64,000 bases of DNA from Symbiodinium natans (GCA_905221605.1 CAJNDS010000380.1:502001-566000); one strand, 5' to 3'. Counted from the stretch's first letter, positions 13,801 to 26,200 are shown. The notes: generated from the letters alone by a model not told the origin. Numbers and translations: made by a program.

Positions 13801-16800
13801 GGTTGGCCAAGGTGGGCAGGGCTTGGGATTCTAGGCTGGCGGTACCCACGCCCAACCTACAGTGTGATGAAAGTCCTTCATGTCTTCTGCAGGCAGGGTA
13901 CTGGAAGGTGCTGTTCTGGAAGCTCCTTACTGGGCACAGCAACAAACCTATTTCACCCTTGAGAAGACACCCTGCTATCAACTGGATGTTGCTATCTTAT
14001 CGAGCTCGCACGTGACGAGTGCTGCGAAGCCGTATAGCTTTTCAACTCACATGCTTACTCATGCCACATGTCGCACAAGTGCAACCCCGACCTTTCAAAC
14101 GCAATTTCTGACAATGACGAAGGCGCTGCTAACTCCGCACTTGCGTTTCTGCGGAAACGGGTTGGAACGATGCTGGAAATAAGCCCTTAGCTGTATAAGA
14201 TGCTGTGAGAGGGCAACGATTATCCCTCAATTCCGCTGACTTTGACCGAAGAAGCCAACCTGCAGCCTAAGTTTCAGAGGTTTTCTGCAATCATAAAGTC
14301 GGGCAGCCTCTTCCTGCGGAAATCCAGAATCCACTTGTTCGGATTTAGCTAACAAAAGTCAGAATGTGTGGTTGAGGATGGTCCGGGTCGCCAGTTTGAT
14401 GCTGGCGCTTACACCTTACACCTTCTGCCAGCACTTGAACGCATGACGCTACAGAAACGCTCTCCGAATCTCTCCGAGCTCGCAATCATTCACAATCAGC
14501 CATACGCCGCCCGAGCATGACCGGCGTTTGCTTTTGAATCCAACCTTATGACCTGGCCACAACCCTACATCCGCTGATGAGAAAGCACTCTGCCCCTAAG
14601 CGTTAATCCGAAACCCATACCACTCGAAACCCGCCAAACGCGAGGAAACCCTGTATGAAACCCTTAGGAAAGCCTGGCCTGCGCCGCAGGGGTCAAGCGT
14701 CTGTGTGTCGCCGTGTGTATCGCCGGAGGTTCCAGCCTGAGATTGGACAAGGCGTAGAAGCCTAGGCCGGTTAAGGGTCCGAGATGTCGGGCCGAACACA
14801 GTCGAACTAGAAATTGTGTGATGGGAACGAGGGCTTCACGCGCAGCGCATGTGATCCTTGCTATGCGCCGTGACCTTATATACTTGGCCCATCACCTCTG
14901 CGTCAAGAGTTGCCTTTGGCCCGGCCTTTCTTATGGATTTTGACTCGGAGTCATCCACAGATGGTCGCACAAGAGATTCTCTTGACTTCCGGGAGGCGAC
15001 CCCAAAGGAGGCAAATGGGCCAAGGCCAGGAGTTCTCCCGGAGACTTAGGTGCACCTAAGCTTCATCCTAAAGCGTCTCTGAGTGAGCAAACTTTCTGCA
15101 ATTGGCCGTCTCTCAGTGCGCAAAAGTTTTGGCCTGCTGCAGCTCAACGAGCTTCTCGAGAACGATTGTTGGGGTCCGAGGTTGCGGGTAGGATTGAGGT
15201 TCAGGTCTGAGGGTTGAGAAGACACTCGCTGTGGGCGCGGCGTAGGTGCGGGAGGTAGAGTGGGCAGAGCCGCGGGCAGCGTCACCGTCGGAACCTGGAA
15301 CGGACAGGGTTTGGATTCGGGTTTCGGAGTCTCGGATACCACTGTTCTTACTTGTCATGCTGGTCACGCCGCAGTAGCATGAACCATGGCCACACTGGCA
15401 AGCTTGATGATCATGAGCACTTCCCAAGGTCCTCAACCACCCTTCAACCCAGCCTACGAAATAGCAGCTGAATCATGCAAGCCATGGTGCTGCAGCTGCG
15501 GTTGGTAGACTTGGCCTGGGCAGAAATCGACGTGGTGTCGAGTTTAGGGTCCTGGGCTGTAGGGTTTTATCTGGCCCTGAGGATCTTACGGGAACCGCCA
15601 AAGCTTTCCCTCGCTATTCCAGCGCAGCGTTGCCACAGGATGCTGCTCCGACGTCCAGCGGAGGGGTGGCCGCCCTAATGGCTTCCGTCTAACACACTCC
15701 TTCGGGTTTAGGCCTTTGAGTCTTTGTTTGGGTTGCCGGGCTATCCCAAAAAGAGCCGAATAGTTTCCCCTGAATGAAGAAACTCCCTACCGGAAATCAG
15801 CAGATGTTCTCAGCCCCTGGCTCAAGTGTTGTGGTAAGCTCTGGCTCCAGAGGGAAGACCCTCACAACAGAGCAAATACCTCCCAGAGACTCAGCATGCT
15901 TCAAGGCGGGCATGAGGATGTCTGAGGGCTGAGCACGTTTGAGGGTGTTTGATGGGTCTCGAACTGAAGGATCAGCATGTTTAGGGTTTTGGGCCCCCAA
16001 ACCCGCCTAAGGCCCTGAGGCGCACCAGTGACTGTCGCACCACCACCGTGCCATGCTTCGGTGGACTTTTCAATCTTAAAGCTGTACCTCAGATAGGACA
16101 CACTGCCCAGAGACCTCACAGGTTTGTGAGGGGACGCATCAAGCACAACATGCAAGAACTGCTTGGAATTCTTCCCGGCCGAAAGAGAATGAGGATTTGC
16201 CGGGGTTGGGGATTGTCGTTCGTCTTGCTTCAGCTGGGCGCTCCGCCCTTTGCAGCTCTGCTGCTGCAACGCGCAGGCCTCGGCGCAGCAATGCGCAGCA
16301 TGCCTTTCTTCGAAGGACTTTCAGGGCTTTTGGTTCGAGAGTACGGGGGGCTGGGCCCATTTGATTGTTATATGGTGCGCTGTCCATAATTAGGACTGCC
16401 ATGCAGGCGTACCACCTAAATCTAGACATAAACCATAAAACCAAATCCCAATCCCACAAGGGCCCGAACAAATTGGCAGCACTTTTGCGTCGTCACGGTG
16501 TGACCTCCAACACTCGCATGTTGCGGCTGCTGTTGACGTGCACAAGCTAGGGCTTGAAGTGTTTGGGACTTTGGGGTTGCGGCACTTCGGAGGCGGTTCG
16601 AGAGTGCTGTATAGGCTCATTAGGAGCATGTCAGTGTGTGGTCGTGGCCTTACCCGGGTCTATCATGGTCTATCCCCGCAATGTGGCCAAGCTCAAGATT
16701 GGATATTCAGGGCAATAGGCTGTGAAAGGGCCGTTACAGTCTAGAGAAACACAGCACCCTCCATGACACCCATCTCAATTTGGGAGCCCGCAGATCGCAC

Positions 16801-17738
16801 GGCGAGGCTCTTGAAGTCTTGGGCTCCTGAGTGCCGTACTGGTCTGTGTTGGCGCGGTCACCTGACGTGAAACTGAGTCGGACTGATAGGATCTCAAAGT
16901 GTCTTGTGCGGAGCCACTGCAAACGAGCACATCTCAAGGGGATGACGAGGGTCGGAGGGTCGGGCCTGCGGGCAGTGAGCTGAGACTCTAAAGTGGCCCT
17001 AAAGCGTGTCCGCAGCCACAAAGACTAAGGGGAAAGACCGGACAGAACAGGAACTGCGAGGGTTTAGGGACCAACGCCGGCCAGTAGATCGAAGGACTGA
17101 GTCCAGCACCAATTCACCACTTAGGTCCGCCTTAGCACAGAACTGCTCCGGTCTCCCCTTGCAACATCTTGCAACCCATGAAAACGGATGCAAAAAGGAC
17201 CATGCCAAGGTCCTGGCCGCCAAGCACGCGTCATGACCAGCATACACAAATTGCAGGTCATCACATATCCTTGCCAATGACTCTTTTTTCGATTTGCTTC
17301 GCTCAGGGGTCAAGCTTTTTGTCAGCCACCCAAAAAGTATGCCCCAGTGGACGTGCTGTCGGCTGATCACTTGACGTCACAGACATGACGCTACTGCGTA
17401 CGACTCCACATTGGCCAGCGTTTGCGCAACCTATCTTACACAAGCGGCGCGGCGCAAAACAAAGAAGCAATTAAAAGCTTGAGGGTTAAGTCCGGGGACG
17501 ACTATGCTAAAACTCCCGCAAGACTGACCCTGCGAGGTGCAGCCTACATGGAGGGAGAGTTACTAGTACCCCTAATTAAACCTGAACCAACCTCCCACCC
17601 ACAAAGACCACACTGGCAACTGCGACTGCGGCATGGCCTCTCGAGGTAATCACATCCGCCTCAGCAGGCTACTTTAAAACTTCATAAGCCGCATGCGAAA
17701 AGACATATATACACATATAAGCACATATGTATATATAC
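9336..17738. other. Gene-poor stretch
   Basis: Apart from the CA microsatellite at 10.8 kb, I see no recognisable gene. Frames of 100-165 codons occur (for example 12800-13297 plus and 13314-13754 minus) but have no domain, no splice-linked neighbour and competing frames on the other strand. A few GGGTTTAGGG-like words recur near 15.5 and 16.0 kb. Confidence 0.5.
10785..10884. repeat. (CA)n microsatellite, about 46 units
   Basis: A nearly pure CA run, interrupted only by a few CG variants at its edges. Open frames across it (poly-HT or poly-CV) are artefacts of the repeat. Long CA tracts are usually length-polymorphic. Confidence 0.95.
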
Positions 17739-17758
17739 ATATATATATATATATGGTA

Positions 17759-17791
17759 CCCCCCCCCCCCCCCCAGTGACCTACCCTTTTT
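17759..17791. repeat. Left terminal inverted repeat
   Basis: A C run of 16 followed by AGTGACCTACCCTTTTT. It is the complement of the right terminus (19851-19882) with one mismatch (T versus C at the third base after the C run). Confidence 0.75.
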
Positions 17792-17904
17792 CGCCTTGTC
17801 TCAAGTCACCCAGCTGCACTGCAAGCAAACTCGGTGTGCAATATAGCGTATTTCCTAGGGCGTAGACTAAAATACAACTAAAATCGCATACACGGGACAG
17901 TAGA

Positions 17905-18178
17905 ACCAAAAATACTAAAACCAAAAAAACAAAAAAAACCAAAACCAAAAAAATCAAAAAAAACAAAACCAAAAATAACAAAAAAAACAAAACCAAAAAA
18001 ACCAAAAACACCAAAAAAAACAATTTTCCGGGACTCTCAGGAAATCCCTATGAGGCTTCTCCAAGAGTCCCGGAAAATTGGTTTTTTTGGTATTTTTGGT
18101 TTTTTGGTTTTGGTTTTTTTGGTTTTTTTTGTTTTGGTTTTTTTGGTTTTTTGGTTTTGGTATTTTGGCTTTTTGGTT
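17905..18178. repeat. Large foldback (hairpin) of CCAAAAA/TTTTTGG words
   Basis: The left arm is built of CCAAAA and CAAAAAAAA words and the right arm of their complements (GGTTTT, TTTTTTTTG). The core arms AATTTTCCGGGACTCT (18022-18037) and AGAGTCCCGGAAAATT (18064-18079) are perfect complements around a 26-base loop. The two arms could pair over roughly 120 bases, so this part could extrude as a cruciform or be a foldback end of an element. Confidence 0.8.
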
Positions 18179-18208
18179 CGCCTTCACGGTCACGAGGCAA
18201 CAACTACG

Positions 18209-19600
18209 CATTTTTAAGTGTGCTTATGCTAATTGTGCTTTTCAGAAATAGTAGTGCTTCAGAACTATTTGTTTCGTTATTATGTAAGTAGAGCCGCTAG
18301 TGTTTAGTGCATCTTTTGATTGTACTCAAGTGTAGTAGACCTTATTCAGCCATTACTTGGTGCTCTGGTAGCTCAATTCGCATGGATAATATTTGCCTGG
18401 TAAATGCGATTAATTATCTAGAAGCAGCATTTGCAATACTTGTCTTGAGAAAAAGCATTTATTGCTTAGAACTGTTTGCTTAAAAAGTGACGCCTACTCG
18501 TCCAGGAATACCCCAAAACCCTATAATCCAAACTTTACCAGAGATTCTCCTGAAAAGCTTGCGCTTTTGGATGTTTTTATGTATTTGTGAATTTGCTTGT
18601 GTATGGCCTTCACTAAGTACTTTTTTAGGATTCTTGTGCATTTTTTAAGCCTGATTGTGCAAGTTGCGTTTTTCAAGCATAGTATACATGTGGTCTTTAT
18701 TGAATACTTCAGACATCTTTGTTTCATCGTTATGTAAGTAGAACCGCTTCTATTTCCATTATTGTGCATTTTTAAGCTTGCTCATGCAAATTGTGCTTTT
18801 CACACATAGTATATAAGTGGTCCTTAGTGAATACTTCAGCAATCTTTGTCTCATTGTTATGTAGGTAGAACCGTTTCCATTTCCGCAAGTGTTTATTTCG
18901 TATTTGGTTGAGTATGGTCCTTTAAATAGTATTCACTTGAGTCAAATTGGGCTATTTGCTTAAGAATTCCTCTAGTAGTTAAATTCGCATAGAATGAATA
19001 CTTCAAAAAATTGTTTCATGAATACGTAAACATAAGGTGTTTCATTTGACTTTGCAGATAGTACTTCAATAATACTTTGCCTGGTACAAACACAACTGTT
19101 TCAATGCATTAGTTGCTCAACAAAGCACTATTTGCCCTTTAAACCACACTTTGCCATATTTTGGTTGAATATGGTGCTTCTTTCGTATTTTGGTTGAGTA
19201 TGGTCCTTTAAATGGTATTCACTTGAGTCAAATTGGGCTATTTGCTCAATAATTACTCTAGTAGCTAAATTCGCAAAAAAATTCTTATTTCAAAAATAAA
19301 AACGATTCATGAATATGTAAACATAAGGTATTTCAGTGGACTTTTCAGAGAGCATACTTTGCCTAGTACAGACACAATTGTATAAATACAGTATTTGCAC
19401 TTTAAACGCACACTTTGCCATTTTTTGGTTGAGAATGGTGTTTATTTCGTATCTTGGTTGAGTATGCTCCTTTAAATAGTATTCACTTGAGTCAAATTGG
19501 GCTCTTTGCTGAATAATTACTCTAGTAGCTAAATTCGCATAGAACCAAGAAAAATGTTTCACTATTTGAGTAATACTTTGCCTCGTACAAACACAATTGT
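18209..19600. repeat. Diverged tandem units inside the AT-rich island
   Basis: Two unit types recur. One begins GCATTTTTAAG, continues to AACCGCTT-like words and appears near 18211, 18638 and 18768 (spacing about 130 between the last two). The other contains TTGGTTGAGTATGGTCC followed by ATTCACTTGAGTCAAATTGG and starts at 18904, 19190 and 19454 (spacing about 286 and 264). Copies differ by scattered substitutions and small indels, so the amplification is not recent. No coding potential is seen. Confidence 0.7.
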
Positions 19601-19850
19601 ATAAATAAATTAGTTGCTCAACAAAACATTAATTGCCCTTGAAAGGCACAATTTGCATAGAAAAACACTGATCTAAACATCTAAAAACAGCATTGTCCGC
19701 TTCAGATTCAAAATGTAGATTCTTCCAATGCTGGCTTATCGGGGTCTGTGAGGTGGGTGTCCCAGTAACTGTCCTTCATTACCCGGTGATTAACTACGCG
19801 ACTTTTGGGCCTTCTTTGTTATTTTTTGTTAAAAAGGCCTAAAAAGGCCT

Positions 19851-19882
19851 AAAAAGGGTAGGTCGCTGGGGGGGGGGGGGGG
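19851..19882. repeat. Right terminal inverted repeat
   Basis: AAAAAGGGTAGGTCGCT followed by 15 G. It is the inverted partner of the left terminus. Just inside it, AGGCCTAAAA-type words repeat (AAAAAGGCCT twice). Confidence 0.75.
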
Positions 19883-20385
19883 AGGCATATATATATATAT
19901 ATATATATTGATATACATATGTATACAGCGCTGATTCAAATCAATGTATGTATACATGTATATTTAATACATATATATATATACATATATATATACGTAT
20001 ATGTGAATAGCAAAATGCAGTACACGAGAATGTAACGCCATGTAATGAACTGCGAAGCAAACGCCAAGTCATTTTGACTAAACAGGAAATAAGCCTACAT
20101 GTATGTATATGTAAATATGTATGTATATATTGATACTGCTTTTATATTCTTGCATATTCCAGTCTGCTCTATTCTACGATAGTCCATTCATCGATTGTCA
20201 TTCTGATCTGCCATGTTATATTGTCTGGTCTCTCATGTTTCACGATGATGCGCTATGAAAAGTACATAACCATATACAGATGAATAGGTAGAGACATAGA
20301 TGAAAGTGTGTATATATATATATATAAATATGTGCATGTACCCGTGCCTATATGTGAAAATGTACATATGTATATCTAGCACAGA
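19883..20385. repeat. TA-rich simple sequence beside the island
   Basis: Repeated ATATAT, GTATAC and CATATATG words alternate with short unique stretches. This resembles the left flank (17700-17754), so the element may have inserted into, or carried along, a TA-rich block. Similar TA words recur at 22520-22550. Confidence 0.65.
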
Positions 20386-23220
20386 AGCCAAGAGAAGCCA
20401 CACTGAAGCCATTGTAAGGCCAAGGATGCCCCGGCAGACGGACCGCCCCCTGTGAGCTCTTCCTGGCATTTAGACAAGCGGCCGAGAGTCCGCAGCACGT
20501 CAACTCTGGATTGGCACTCCTGCAAGAAGCAGTCTGGGTGTGTAATCGTGTGTAGAATAATTTAAGGTCATGGGACAAATAAATCGAAGCCGCAAACACT
20601 GCAGTCTCCGGTGCGCATTCTCCCGGGGCTCTTCGCAAGTAGTAGTCCATCCAACTGCGGCCTCTGCAGCAACGCAAAGCACAAACATCCGTATGAGAAC
20701 GATCGTAAGATCCGGGCGTGCACAGTCCAACTCTTTGCTATAGCTCGCCCTGTCAAACGGTCAATCGCGCAAAAGCCCGCAACCGTTAGCAACTATTCTT
20801 GGATAGGCATTTCTACCCGAGTCCACCCCTGTCCACCTGTTGGCTGGTTGACACCACTCCGCAAGCTCTCGATCCACAATGCCCATCATCCTGGAAAACC
20901 CAACAGGTGGACAGAACTCGCCGGCACTCCTCATGGCGCTGTGGTAGGATTCCGGCATTGGCTGCAAGGACATCATCATGGACCTCATAATGGACCAATT
21001 TTCCCGAGAGCAAGGATGCCGTTTCCCCGGCCATAGGATTGGACACCAGAAGGTCATTCCAATCGTCTAAAGTCTGCTGTTGCCCTAACCCTGTGCTTGC
21101 AAGAAGGAGTTGGAGCCAACAGTGGCTTGTCCTCTTCGCCCTTAAAAACTACCCTTCTGGGCTGGCATCAACACCCCCCAAGAGGTGGTGAAATTAGGCT
21201 CCACACCATGCTCATCATTATCCACTTTCTCAATTGCTGGCAAAACAGCTTCTTGAGAAAGATCCTTAAGTCATGGTGCTATCCTCAGCGGGTCGGCTAC
21301 CCATCCCCTCTGGAATCCTCTATGCCTCTGGAATCCACTATGGCTGACCCCCTCCCCCTGTAAACCACTATGGGCTTTCTGTGGTCCCTCTCTTAAGCCC
21401 TCTGTACGGTTTCTATGGGCCGAAATGGAACCCCTGTGATGTCTTACCCCAACCTAGTCTTCCTGCGAGCAGGCTGCACGCGTGCCAAGAAGAAGACTGC
21501 CAGGATCAACACCTTGGAAGACGGGAAGCCCAAAGGGTCCTGCAAGCTGAGCTGCTGTTGCGCTAGAAGCAGCCAAGCCGGCGGCCAGGAGGTTGAATGC
21601 CTCGGAAACAGATGGACGTGCACTACGTATGCGGTGAGTGCACACACAAGCCAAAGACACACGATACACTCCGATATCACACGATGCACATGACTGCGAG
21701 AAGCCGGTAGTGCAGCTGGGCATCACTGGTCATCATCAGCGACTGGTTAGCCTGAGCGACCTGCAGCGATCTAAGTCAAATGCGCTGTTGTTCTTGACTT
21801 TTGCTTCAAAGATGTGCCGGCAGCTTCCCCACGCTAGGTGCTTCGCCCAGCCGATAGTGCCGGTAAAGAACATCACTGCGCTTGCGGCGATGCTGGCAAT
21901 CGTCCATATCCTGACACCAAGAGACATACCGTACGTCTAACAGCCTTTCATGATCTTGGAGGCATTCTTTCACGAAGTAACTTGGAATGTGCATTTTCTC
22001 ATGATCCGCCTTTCAGTGCCGACAAAGTGAAATCGGAATCTCAGAGGGACAGTGAACTTGGAACTTGGCGAGTGGAGCGCTGGCCACAATTTTCCATCTA
22101 GAAAAATTCAGAAATCTGCCAAGCAGGCCAAGCATTCCACAACGACAAGAAGGACCAAGTCTACTGGCTGCCCGACTCAGACACCGAAACACATTCTCGG
22201 GTGTTGCCTTCTGTGGGGCACCAAAGCGGCGATATACCAAAGTATGGGACGCGTAAAGTCGCGTCGGGTCTACAGACATCATAAGAACACTAGAATCCTC
22301 CTGGATCACTAGAAAAGAAACGGGCCCTCAAGTCTGTCTTTGGTAAACGCCGTGTCTATGCGGCGGATAAAGTGTCATAGCAGCAAATGCTAGATCAACG
22401 CCTCGAGAAGCCCCGAGGTTGTAAGCTGGTCGCTTTGCAGCAGTCTTTGCTGCCGCTTTGACCAAGGCGCGCTTCGCATGGACCTGTAAAGCCTACAGCT
22501 CAGCCACCACGCTAACTTACATATATGTGAATATATATATATATATATGTTCAAAGGCAATGTGCTGGGTCCAAGCTGGCGCGCATCGGCTTCTTTCGCC
22601 TTGTGCGATCTTGCGCGGACTGAGGTACCTCAGGTATGCCTGAAGCCGGCAAGCCAGAAGCCGCTCGAGATGGAGTCTTCACTCCGAAAACCCCGACTCG
22701 TCCTTCAGAGTTGCTGGGGGCTCTGGGATGGGCCTTTGTCACCTCTTGACCAGGGTTCCAAGCCCTCGTTGTTCCGCTGAGGCCTTCGCAAAAACCCCCA
22801 CTCTAGGTCTAAACATGGCCCAAGCATTCTAAGGATTTTAGGGTTGTAGGGAAATAGAGACTAAAACAACAAAACGTTGGGCGAAAGCCTCTGCACGGGG
22901 ATCATTGGTCCCAAGATGTCCCAAGTCACAACTTTAAACGATGGACTTTCTCTCATGCAGGCCACAATGTGTCCGGCCCAGAAGCTACAGGGAGACGCGC
23001 CGATCATTGGAAGGCGACCTGAAGAGGAGCCAGTGGGTGCCGCAACAGGCAGCAAGGAATGGGCAGCGATGATTCCGAATGAACTTTACGTCTCTGGCCA
23101 TCGTTAGACTGTAGGACTACACGTCGATTTTTGGTACTATAAGGATGTAACTCGTAGAATGTCTTACTGAGCACACATAAGACATGCCTGCTCTCTGGAG
23201 ACTCGTCGTCGCCATTGCAC
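20386..23220. other. Stretch with only weak exon candidates
   Basis: Several frames look mildly protein-like: 21415-21632 plus, 21736-21927 minus (one hydrophobic segment with IWTIASIAASAVMFFTGTIG) and 22013-22309 minus. None joins to a recognisable family. The kinase gene's stop lies at 23225, so this is the downstream side of that gene. Confidence 0.4.
21415..21632 (+). CDS. Weak candidate exon, unknown product
   Basis: A plus-strand frame of ~72 codons starts MGRNGTPVMSYPNLVFLRAG, is cysteine- and lysine-rich later (KLSCCCARS) and runs into a GTGAGTGC donor-like site after ACGTATGCG. Composition favours coding, but the minus strand is open here too (alanine/leucine-rich). No family is recognised. 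If expressed it runs against the direction of the main gene block. Confidence 0.25.
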
Positions 23221-23224
23221 CTTT

Positions 23225-26200
23225 TTACAAGACAGACTGCAGATCAAACAATGGAGATGCAAACAGGATTCGCCCATCCCGGCCCATCCCTGTGTCAGCT
23301 TCCCACCGCTTCATCATCTCGAGCCACTCCTCGAAATCCAGTGAGCCATTGCCATCCCCTGCAGCTGAGTTTGCCGCAACGCACAGCGGCCTGTGGCCCC
23401 GTGTGTGATGAGAAGCGCAGTCCGAGGCACGATCGAACTGTTGGACGACCTCTCTGGCAAGCTCTTGGCACTTCTCAACGGACCACATCCGGCCTGCGCC
23501 TGGCAAAGGGCAGATCATCAGCGCCTTTTTTGAAGGCTTAGTAGGCCTAGCGGGCAGCGCCTGCTTCAAAGAGAACATGAGCAATCTCTGCCTCAGGGAC
23601 TCAAACAAAACATCCGGACATCGGAGCATGACGCCAAGATTCGGCCGCCAGTCCACGTGAGCAGAAGAGCCCATGGAAACTGTTACAGTGTGGTTAGAGA
23701 ATTGCTTGTTCGACTCACCAAGCGGGCAGCGTAGGCCTCCGTGACATTGCCGTCCGACTCGTGAACGTCAAATGCCTGATGTTTCTGAGGCACACAATCA
23801 CCATCCCAGCCTGACGCATCCTGACACCCGTGACTCTCACATCTCTTGTGTCCACTCAGCCCACCCTTCGCAACAGCAGGGAGGATCAGTTAGAGAACTG
23901 CTACAACCGGCCAAACAAACAGAAAACCCAAACCAAAACTGCCAACCATCCAGGAATGAATCGCAGTTTATGCCTGCTTGTACCTTATGCTAGCCCTCCT
24001 TTCCCCCCCCCCTTGAAGCTCTTGAAGGTTCCTTTGAAAGCTCTTGACACCTGAGCTCACGTTCCGAAATGTCCCGAACCCTGCGCCGACCTTGAATGCT
24101 GCCCAAAGTGCCTCGACCTGGGGCTTTCCAGTGAATAACAGCTTGAAAGCTTTCGCACGCCGTTGCGCAAGTCTGCGAAGGTCAGAGCAAGTGGAAGTAG
24201 ACTCTCTGCATCGCTCCAGTACCAGGATTCTGCAGCAGTACTGAATGTCTGACGCAGAAAGAGCCCTTGGGAGTGAAGATTCTAGCTTCCGCGGGCAAAC
24301 GTGCATGAGATTTACTGTGGTGATACTGGAACTGCTCGCAAGTGAACAGCTCACGCTGGGGATTTTGGTTGGGCATTGCGGCTCTGAGGTTTCTCGTCTC
24401 TGCCAGGTCCCGTTGCCTCAGAGACACCCTTGCCTGCACAATTGCGGGCCCAGAGTACTCATGTGCCTGAAGACCTGAAGTTCTGGGAAGAACCCGACAG
24501 AAACCCATTTGGGGGGCAGTCTGAGGATGTGCTGAGGTCCAGACCTCACTGTTGACCCTGTTGCCTAAGCCGGCAGCCAAGAACTCCGTGTAATCGATGG
24601 CCTCAGGCTTGAATGGACATCAAGAGGTCACCCAATGAATTGCAGGATGTTGGCTGCACTGTCCCTAGTCTTGCTGACTCATTTCGGCACACACACTGCC
24701 CCCGTCCAAGCTGCTCCAGAGCCATCAATGTCCAGGCGCGAGAACATCTCCTGCACTGTCGATTGGCATAAGCCGTTTGCGCCAATCTGTTCGTTCTGCT
24801 CACAATCATGCACTCCAGCTTGAGACCTATTGTCAGGTGTCGTGCCACGGAGTTCTACCTGATGTCATATTACTTTTGAGGCTTTGGTGACACCTTTGAG
24901 CAAGATCCGCCATACCCTAGCTGGCGGAATTGGGCGCCTTGTTTTAAGCACATTGAATTGCATCTCACATGTTCACGACATCCTGGTCGGGGGGCTAACT
25001 TCGCTGTCTGAGAGGCAGCCAGGTTCAGGAGCCTTGTGTACAGCTGTGGCTGAGACAAACAAGAGAACCTGTTCGGACATGTTGGGCTGAAAGATGAGCT
25101 GCCTAGATAAACACGAACATCTCTACTGTCGTGCATTGAGCCCAAGAATCTACTGTACTTGATGAACTGCCTAGAGAAGCGTTTTCAGGGGACTCTTCAC
25201 CGCTGAAGCTCGAACCCTAGTGTTGAGCGGCTCTTTATTGGTTGAGTTGTTGTGCACCTCGTTTTCAGCAGCATCATTGTTCACAACTATTGTGTTCTGG
25301 AGGTGTTGTTGCGCGCGGGATCGAAATGTTGCCATGCACCTGTCACTTGGCTGCGACCACAGATCACGAAACTGCTCTGTCGCAGATGCTCCTCGATCTC
25401 TTCCAGCGGCCTGGGCTATTAGATTCGAGATGCCAGATGCTAGATGCTGGAATTCGAGTGGCAAGGGGCACATGAACATAAGTTCTGAAGGCCCTTGGAG
25501 CATACCTGTGCTCCAGGGCCAGCCGCAGTATCTCCGGAGTCCCTTCAGGCAAGCGGCGCGCTTCCCCGGCCCAGGATCTGGTGGAAGCCGGCCTTCACCT
25601 TCCATGGAATGTGTTTTAGAGGGAGCTCGGAGTGGGGGTTCAAGGCGAAGATGGGATTGCAAGGAAATGCCTGCTCCTTCTGCTCCTTTTGTTGGCCCCT
25701 GCCCACTCCCTTTCTATGTCCAGCCCCCTGGATGTCACTGGACTCGAGGGGTTTACCTTCGGTTTAACACCACGTTCTTACACTGATGGCAAAGGTATAA
25801 TAACATGGCAGAAATACAGGTGGATTGATGTAGATTTAACTTCATGTAGATAAAACTTCGGTCTAACTATTCCACATTCTTTCACTGATGGTAAAGTGGT
25901 AAAGGTAGAATATGTAGAAATGAGGGAACAGGTAGCCCCAGCCCCGCGTCGTGCAAGCACAAGCAGTTCTCCATGGCAGCCTAACAGCCCATAGCTGGGA
26001 AGCTGCGTGTCGTTTCGGCCTCGTGGAGCTCAAGTATGCCATCTCCATTTGTGTCTAGCTCTTTGAAGACCTGCATGAAAAGCGAGTGGTACTCATAGCA
26101 AACTCAGTGTACTCGGGCTTAAGCACTCGGTACGCGGTACCATACAAGGCCTGTTCAAGCTCCTTGAGCCCACGTCGTGAAAGTTGCTGCGCCACAGAGG

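Larger units (their letters stand above)
17739..19910. mobile_element. AT-rich element with inverted C-run termini (MITE-like)
   Basis: The island is clearly richer in A+T than both flanks. Its ends are inverted copies: the left starts with a C run then AGTGACCTACCCTTTTT (17759-17791), and the right ends with AAAAAGGGTAGGTCGCT then a G run (19851-19882). The 17-base parts are perfect complements except for one base. Both ends abut (TA)n tracts, and the inverted similarity extends outward through ATATATG. Inside are a long foldback and diverged tandem units. There is no transposase frame; the only open frames are short and lysine/asparagine- or phenylalanine-rich. This fits a non-autonomous DNA transposon inserted in a TA-rich target. 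A clear target-site duplication is not visible because of the TA repeats. A nuclear copy of AT-rich organelle DNA is the main alternative. Confidence 0.6.

Noticed and set aside
17781-18211. Lysine/asparagine- and phenylalanine-rich frames in the AT-rich island
   Set aside because: They are translations of the CCAAAAA/TTTTTGG foldback, not protein-like sequence.
18360-18440. tRNA-like word GGTAGCTCAATTCG near 18370
   Set aside because: No cloverleaf arms or TTCGANNC loop at the right spacing; part of the AT-rich repeat units.
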